Notes under the pieces: model-generated | What the model saw: only the letters and a program-made list of their open reading frames with translations | What the model was told of the DNA's origin: nothing | Databases searched by the model: none | Part shown: positions 13,877-17,271 of the stretch, in pieces | Position numbering within the stretch: the stretch's first letter is position 1 | Layout of the letters: each line of letters opens with the position of its first letter | Made by a program: the position numbers and the translations under genes | Origin: Dehalococcoidia bacterium | GTDB taxonomy: Bacteria > Chloroflexota > Dehalococcoidia > UBA2979 | Reading direction: 5' to 3' | Assembly (NCBI GenBank): GCA_004297315.1 | Contig: SCTU01000157.1 | Coordinates: 1-17,271 of the forward strand | Length of the DNA stretch: 17,271 nt

Positions 13877-14827
13877 TCACGAGTACCGGATGCGCGGGTC
13901 GAGCCAGGAGTAGGAAAGGTCGACCAGCAGATTGATGACCAGCGTCACGGTGACCAGCAGCAACAGGATCCCCTGGACCAGGGGATAGTCCCGCTGCGGG
14001 ACCGCATCGATGAACGCGCGTCCCATCCCACTCACCGACAGCGCACGCTCGACCACCACGGAGCCACCGATAGTGATCGTGATCTGGAAGCCAAGCAGCG
14101 TGACTACCGGGATCAACGCGTTGCGGAAGGCGTGCTTCAGGATGACCGTGCTTTCCCGGAGGCCCTTGGCGCGCGCCGTCCGGACGTAGTCCGCCCGGAT
14201 CGTCTCCAGCATCGTCGTGCGGATCAGCCGCATGTTCTGCGCGGACAGCGCTGCGCCGAGGATGAAGGCGGCGGGCAGGAACTGCTGGGCATGCCCGACT
14301 GGATTCTCGAACAGTGATTGGCGAGTCTGCGGCGGGAACCACCCGAACCAGCGTGCGCCGTAGATGATCACGAGCGTCGCGAGGAAGAAGTTGGGGATCG
14401 AGATCCCCAAGATCGACACGCTGCGGCCGAGGTAGTCCATCCAGGTATTTTGCTTTACCGCCGACAGCACCCCGACCGGCACCGAGATCAGGATGCCGAT
14501 GATGATCGAGATGCTGCCAAGTTCGAGCGACGTGGGAAGCGTGCGCTTGATCACCTTGAGCACGGGCTCGTTTTGCCAATACGACTGTCCCCAGTCACCG
14601 GAGAGGATGCCGCCCATCCAGCGGAAGTATTGGATGTAGGCCGGCTTGTCGAGCCCAAGCTCCACGCGCCACCGTGCGATCTGCGCCTGGTCGGCGCCGC
14701 GCGCTTCGGCCATCTGCGCGGTGATGAAGTCGCCGGGCATTAGCCGCAGCAGCCCAAATGTGAACATCGACATCACGATGAGCGTCGGCACCATGAAGAC
14801 CAGGCGCCGGATCAGATACCTCTGCAC
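13877..14827 (-). CDS. Oligopeptide/dipeptide ABC transporter permease (DppB/OppB-like)
   Basis: This 316-residue protein starts at GTG 14827 with a GGGGGCAGG-type site 5 nt upstream. It has the DppB hallmarks: MQRYLIRRLVFMVPTLIVMS at the N-terminus, RLMPGDF, LGLDKPAYIQYFRWMGGILSGDWGQS, a six-span core, the EAA loop (VRTARAKGLRESTVILKHAFRNALIP) and the C-terminal DLSYSWLDPRIRYS. With the DppC-like subunit it would import peptides or other small solutes (some such systems carry nickel, glycosides or amines). It is first in a two-gene operon, preceded by a 151-nt gap that contains a palindrome at 14922-14937. The matching binding protein is probably the divergent gene at 16050. Confidence 0.93.
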   Translation of the reverse strand: MQRYLIRRLVFMVPTLIVMSMFTFGLLRLMPGDFITAQMAEARGADQAQIARWRVELGLDKPAYIQYFRWMGGILSGDWGQSYWQNEPVLKVIKRTLPTSLELGSISIIIGILISVPVGVLSAVKQNTWMDYLGRSVSILGISIPNFFLATLVIIYGARWFGWFPPQTRQSLFENPVGHAQQFLPAAFILGAALSAQNMRLIRTTMLETIRADYVRTARAKGLRESTVILKHAFRNALIPVVTLLGFQITITIGGSVVVERALSVSGMGRAFIDAVPQRDYPLVQGILLLLVTVTLVINLLVDLSYSWLDPRIRYS

Positions 14828-14921
14828 GTTGGCCTGCCCCCTTGCTCACGCCCTCAAGATGCCGCACACAGGCGTCTACGTATACCACACGTAGCGGGTC
14901 GTTCCAGCCTTGCGGCGCCCC

Positions 14922-14937
14922 TATCACAACACTGATA
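14922..14937. promoter_or_regulatory. Operator-like palindrome upstream of the permease operon
   Basis: TATCACAACACTGATA is TATCA-N6-TGATA, a perfect 5-bp inverted repeat centred about 100 nt before the DppB start. Its size and spacing suit a dimeric regulator site. There is no direct evidence of binding. Confidence 0.3.
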
Positions 14938-14978
14938 CACACCGTTGGACGTAGTACGTTTGCGTCTCTGTCAAAGAT

Positions 14979-15776
14979 TCAAGCCTCTCGCGCGCGGCGG
15001 GCGCGTTGCTGATCCCGGTAATGATGCGAGATCAGCGCGCCATACGGCGTTGTCCGTTCTTTCGCGGACCGCTCCGTCCAGAATTGCTCCTGCCGCGCGA
15101 CGAACGAGTGCACCTCCGCCTCGGTCGCCGGCGTGAGTTCGACGCTCTCGCGGCGGACAAACATCACCTGTCCAACCGGCGCTCCGCCGCTCGCGACCAG
15201 GACGTCTCCCGGTTGCATCGAATACCGGAACTCGGTGTTCTGGGGATACCAGTCAGTCTCAATCCGCGCGGTCAGCACCGGAATGTGCGGACGGGCAGGC
15301 TCGTTCAGCACGCCGAAGTAGACCGTGTCCCACCCCTCCGGGGTCACGAAGTCGAATGCGCCGCGGATCCCGACGCCCCCGGCGGGCGCGTCCAAATTCG
15401 TAATGAGGGCATCGATCAACTCGAGTGCGGCTGCTTCGTCCAGCCCGGACTCGCGGTCCACGTAGCGGATGTCTCGCACCTCTGCGCCGCCTGCGCCCGC
15501 GGCGGGCCGGACCTCGGCCGCGAACAGCACCTTCGGCTGCTGGCCCCCGCCCGGATCACGCAGCAGGGTGAACTGATACAAATTTTCGACGCGGTAGCGG
15601 ATCTGGAGCGCTTCCCGTTGCTCCAGCGGCGGAAACACCAGAAAGCCCATCCGGTTGGCGTCCTCGACCACGGGACAGAGCCGGGCGTGTTCGGGGAGGG
15701 AGGCTCGGCGGCCGTCCGGTTCCGGAATGCGGCCGACGCCGGGTCGCCGCAGGTTGGGGACAAGCGAGACACGCAT
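14979..15776 (-). CDS. Uncharacterised protein, DUF6065-like
   Basis: This 265-residue protein starts at ATG 15776, with GAGGG 7 nt upstream. Visible motifs are LCPVVEDANRMGFLVFPPL (33-51), GAFDFVTPEGWDTVYFGVLNEP, IPVLTARIETDWYPQNTEFRYSMQPGDVLVASGGAPVGQVMF and a charged C-terminal helix (HSFVARQEQFWTERSAKERT). The order C-P-x-x-x-x-A-N near the start, then P-x-G-W, E-T-D-W and G-x-P-x-x-Q agrees with what I recall of DUF6065 proteins, whose function is unknown. There is no signal peptide or membrane span. It is divergent from the peptide-binding protein gene and upstream of the permeases on the same strand, but with a 151-nt gap, so an operon with them is uncertain. Confidence 0.75.
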   Translation of the reverse strand: MRVSLVPNLRRPGVGRIPEPDGRRASLPEHARLCPVVEDANRMGFLVFPPLEQREALQIRYRVENLYQFTLLRDPGGGQQPKVLFAAEVRPAAGAGGAEVRDIRYVDRESGLDEAAALELIDALITNLDAPAGGVGIRGAFDFVTPEGWDTVYFGVLNEPARPHIPVLTARIETDWYPQNTEFRYSMQPGDVLVASGGAPVGQVMFVRRESVELTPATEAEVHSFVARQEQFWTERSAKERTTPYGALISHHYRDQQRARRAREA

Positions 15777-15811
15777 CCGTAGGCCCTCATCCGGGCTGTG
15801 AGATTCCGGGC

Positions 15812-15817
15812 ATAGTA
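15812..15817 (-). promoter_or_regulatory. Possible -10 element for the DUF6065-like gene
   Basis: TACTAT on the minus strand lies about 36 nt before the ATG at 15776. No clear -35 is seen at 16-18 nt. Confidence 0.3.
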
Positions 15818-15839
15818 CAGCGTGAGGTAAACGTTATTA

Positions 15840-15861
15840 GTGACGGGAAAACGCTTGTCAC
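15840..15861. promoter_or_regulatory. Operator-like inverted repeat overlapping a promoter
   Basis: GTGAC (15840-15844) and GTCAC (15857-15861) form a dyad with a 12-nt spacer. The right arm overlaps the -35 hexamer at 15855-15860, so a bound repressor could block RNA polymerase. Confidence 0.4.
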
Positions 15862-15883
15862 CCCCGATTTGCGCGGCTATCGT
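15855..15883 (+). promoter_or_regulatory. Sigma-70-like promoter for the binding-protein gene
   Basis: TTGTCA (15855-15860, 5 of 6 matches to TTGACA) is separated by exactly 17 nt from TATCGT (15878-15883, 4 of 6 matches to TATAAT). Transcription from about 15890 would give a leader of about 160 nt before ATG 16050. The leader contains a GGCCCC/GGGGCC inverted repeat around 15962-15992. Confidence 0.5.
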
Positions 15884-16049
15884 TCGCGCACCGTGTGAGG
15901 ACCCCTGGATTCAAGGGCGACGTGCATCCCGTCCCCCTCGCTAGGCGTATCTCACTCAACTGGCCCCTTCGTGCGGGACGAGACACATTGGGGCCTGCCC
16001 AGAGGGAGCACCCAGCGCGCCGAAGCGCGGTGGGTAAGGAGGGACACGT

Positions 16050-17271
16050 ATGGAATCAAACTATTGGACGAGCCGGGTCAGCCGGCGCACGGCCCTGCGG
16101 GGGACCGGGGTCGGCCTTGCTGGCCTGGCCGCTGCCGCGCTGATCGGCTGTGGTGGCAAGAAGGACACCGGCCCGGTGACCGGCGAGGCGGAGCGGCTGC
16201 AGGACGCCGCCAAGGGCGGCGCCGTCAGCAAGGCTGAAGAGGGCGGCACCCCCGTCCCGAAGGACCAGGTCCGCGTGAAGCCCGGCCTGTACGAAGGCGC
16301 AGTGCCGGCGTCGGCAGCCGAGCGCAACCCGAAGGCGAACGCTAAGTACGGCGGCACGCTGAAGATGCGCTACCTCGACCCGCCGCGCATGGACCTCTCG
16401 CGCACCCTCTCCTGCACCATCTACATGACCCAGGCGCTCGTCAGCAACAAGTTGACCCGTGCCAAGCTCGGCCCGCTGGCCGACCCGTTCAACATCGAGA
16501 TCGAACCCGACCTCGCCGAAAAGTGGGAGTCGCCGGACAAGGGCCAGACGTGGATCTTCAGCCTGCGCAAGGGCGTGAAGACGCACAACGTCGCCCCACT
16601 CCAGGGCCGCGAGTTCAACTCCGAAGACGTCGCGCAGTCGATCAAGCTCTACCTGGCCGGGTCGCAGAAGGACGTGTTCTCGGACATCACGAAGACCGAG
16701 ACGCCGGACAAGTACACCGTCAAGGTCACGCTCAACGCGCCCAAGAACGACTTCCCGAAGGAAGTCGCCGCTTGGTCCTACCTCTACATGAAAGAGCTGA
16801 TCGACAACGAGCAGCTTCGCCAGGAGAAGGCGATGGGCACGGGCCCGTTCATCCAGAAGGAATGGACGAAGAAGCAGCGCTCGGTCTTCACGAAGAACCC
16901 GGACTACTTCGAGAATGGCCTGCCGTACGTCGACCAGGTCGAGATGTACGTCCAGGACGACGCCAACGCGGCCCGCGCGGGCTTCAAGACTGACAACTAC
17001 TTCGACTACAGCGCGCCGGACAAGAAGACGTTCGCGGACACGTTCGCCGAAAACAACGACGACATGGTCGGCCAGACGGCCCCTGTGTCGCGTGGAGCGA
17101 ACGTCAACGGCTGGCAGTACCAGATGAAGAACCCGATCTTCAAGGACGAGCGCATCCGGCGAGCGCTGTCGCTGGCGTTCGACCGCAAGGACTTTGACCT
17201 GGCGAACAACGGCGGGGACAACCAGAACCCGGAAGGCCCGTTCTCGCAGTCGCCGATGCCGTGGCCGTTCA
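16050..17271 (+). CDS. Oligopeptide-binding lipoprotein of an ABC importer (SBP family 5), 3' partial
   Basis: ATG 16050 is preceded by AAGGAGG 7 nt upstream, and the frame stays open for 407 codons to the window edge. The N-terminus is a twin-arginine-type lipoprotein signal: SRRTALRG (11-18), a hydrophobic region, and lipobox LIGC with Cys34 as the lipid anchor. A long polar linker rich in Lys/Ala/Gly follows. The mature fold then begins at KYGGTLKMRYLDPPRMDL and continues with PDLAEKWESPDKGQTWIFSLRKGVKTHN, EFNSEDVAQSIK and FKDERIRRALSLAFDRKDF, the family-5 (DppA/OppA) signature series. It captures peptides or related solutes outside the membrane and delivers them to the permeases. The permease genes are divergent, about 1.2 kb away, with the DUF6065-like gene between. 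Confidence 0.93.
   Translation, partial: MESNYWTSRVSRRTALRGTGVGLAGLAAAALIGCGGKKDTGPVTGEAERLQDAAKGGAVSKAEEGGTPVPKDQVRVKPGLYEGAVPASAAERNPKANAKYGGTLKMRYLDPPRMDLSRTLSCTIYMTQALVSNKLTRAKLGPLADPFNIEIEPDLAEKWESPDKGQTWIFSLRKGVKTHNVAPLQGREFNSEDVAQSIKLYLAGSQKDVFSDITKTETPDKYTVKVTLNAPKNDFPKEVAAWSYLYMKELIDNEQLRQEKAMGTGPFIQKEWTKKQRSVFTKNPDYFENGLPYVDQVEMYVQDDANAARAGFKTDNYFDYSAPDKKTFADTFAENNDDMVGQTAPVSRGANVNGWQYQMKNPIFKDERIRRALSLAFDRKDFDLANNGGDNQNPEGPFSQSPMPWPF

Noticed and set aside
1..17271. CRISPR arrays, tRNA/rRNA genes, insertion sequences
   Set aside because: No regularly spaced repeats, no cloverleaf-like sequences and no transposase motifs were seen on reading through.

Overview
The window is GC-rich, densely coded bacterial DNA, probably from a Chloroflexota member of the Dehalococcoidia type. 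This is inferred from four things: the mix of class III nucleotide cyclases, a STAND-type AAA/LuxR regulator, a Tat-type lipoprotein oligopeptide-binding protein, and GTG/TTG starts with strong GGAGG-like ribosome binding sites. The taxon is not proven. I see no rRNA, tRNA, CRISPR array or transposase.

Region 1 (1-8001) is the unusual part. A 5'-truncated AAA-ATPase/TPR/LuxR regulator is followed after 3 nt by a [3Fe-4S] ferredoxin fused to a class III nucleotide cyclase, and then by a VioB-like ferritin-fold protein. All three are on the plus strand and form a likely operon. Convergent with it, 8 nt away, is a gene encoding a Rieske [2Fe-2S] domain fused to a cyclic-nucleotide-binding (CNB) domain, with no DNA-binding domain. 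Divergent from that gene is a calcineurin-like metallophosphoesterase, which meets tail to tail (16 nt apart) a second class III cyclase carrying a C-terminal domain I do not recognise. One short stretch therefore encodes two possible cyclic-nucleotide producers, one possible receiver and one possible hydrolase. The producer nearest the receiver and the receiver itself are each covalently joined to an iron-sulfur electron carrier. I propose this as a candidate redox/cyclic-nucleotide signalling module. The domain architectures are read directly from the sequence; the functional coupling is inference.

Region 2 (8126-12296) is metabolic and redox accessory. On the minus strand are a pterin-4a-carbinolamine dehydratase, a type-1 copper (cupredoxin) lipoprotein, an acyl-CoA dehydrogenase lacking its C-terminal domain, and an isocitrate/isopropylmalate-family dehydrogenase. 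On the plus strand, divergent from the last, is an amidohydrolase-2 family hydrolase with a TTG start. An intrinsic terminator lies at 12532-12576.

Region 3 (12693-17271) holds a small single-span membrane protein, a shared hairpin terminator, and an oligopeptide/dipeptide ABC importer. The two permeases (DppB-like then DppC-like) are on the minus strand. A DUF6065-like protein follows on the minus strand. The substrate-binding lipoprotein is divergent on the plus strand and runs off the window edge. No ABC ATPase gene is present in the window.
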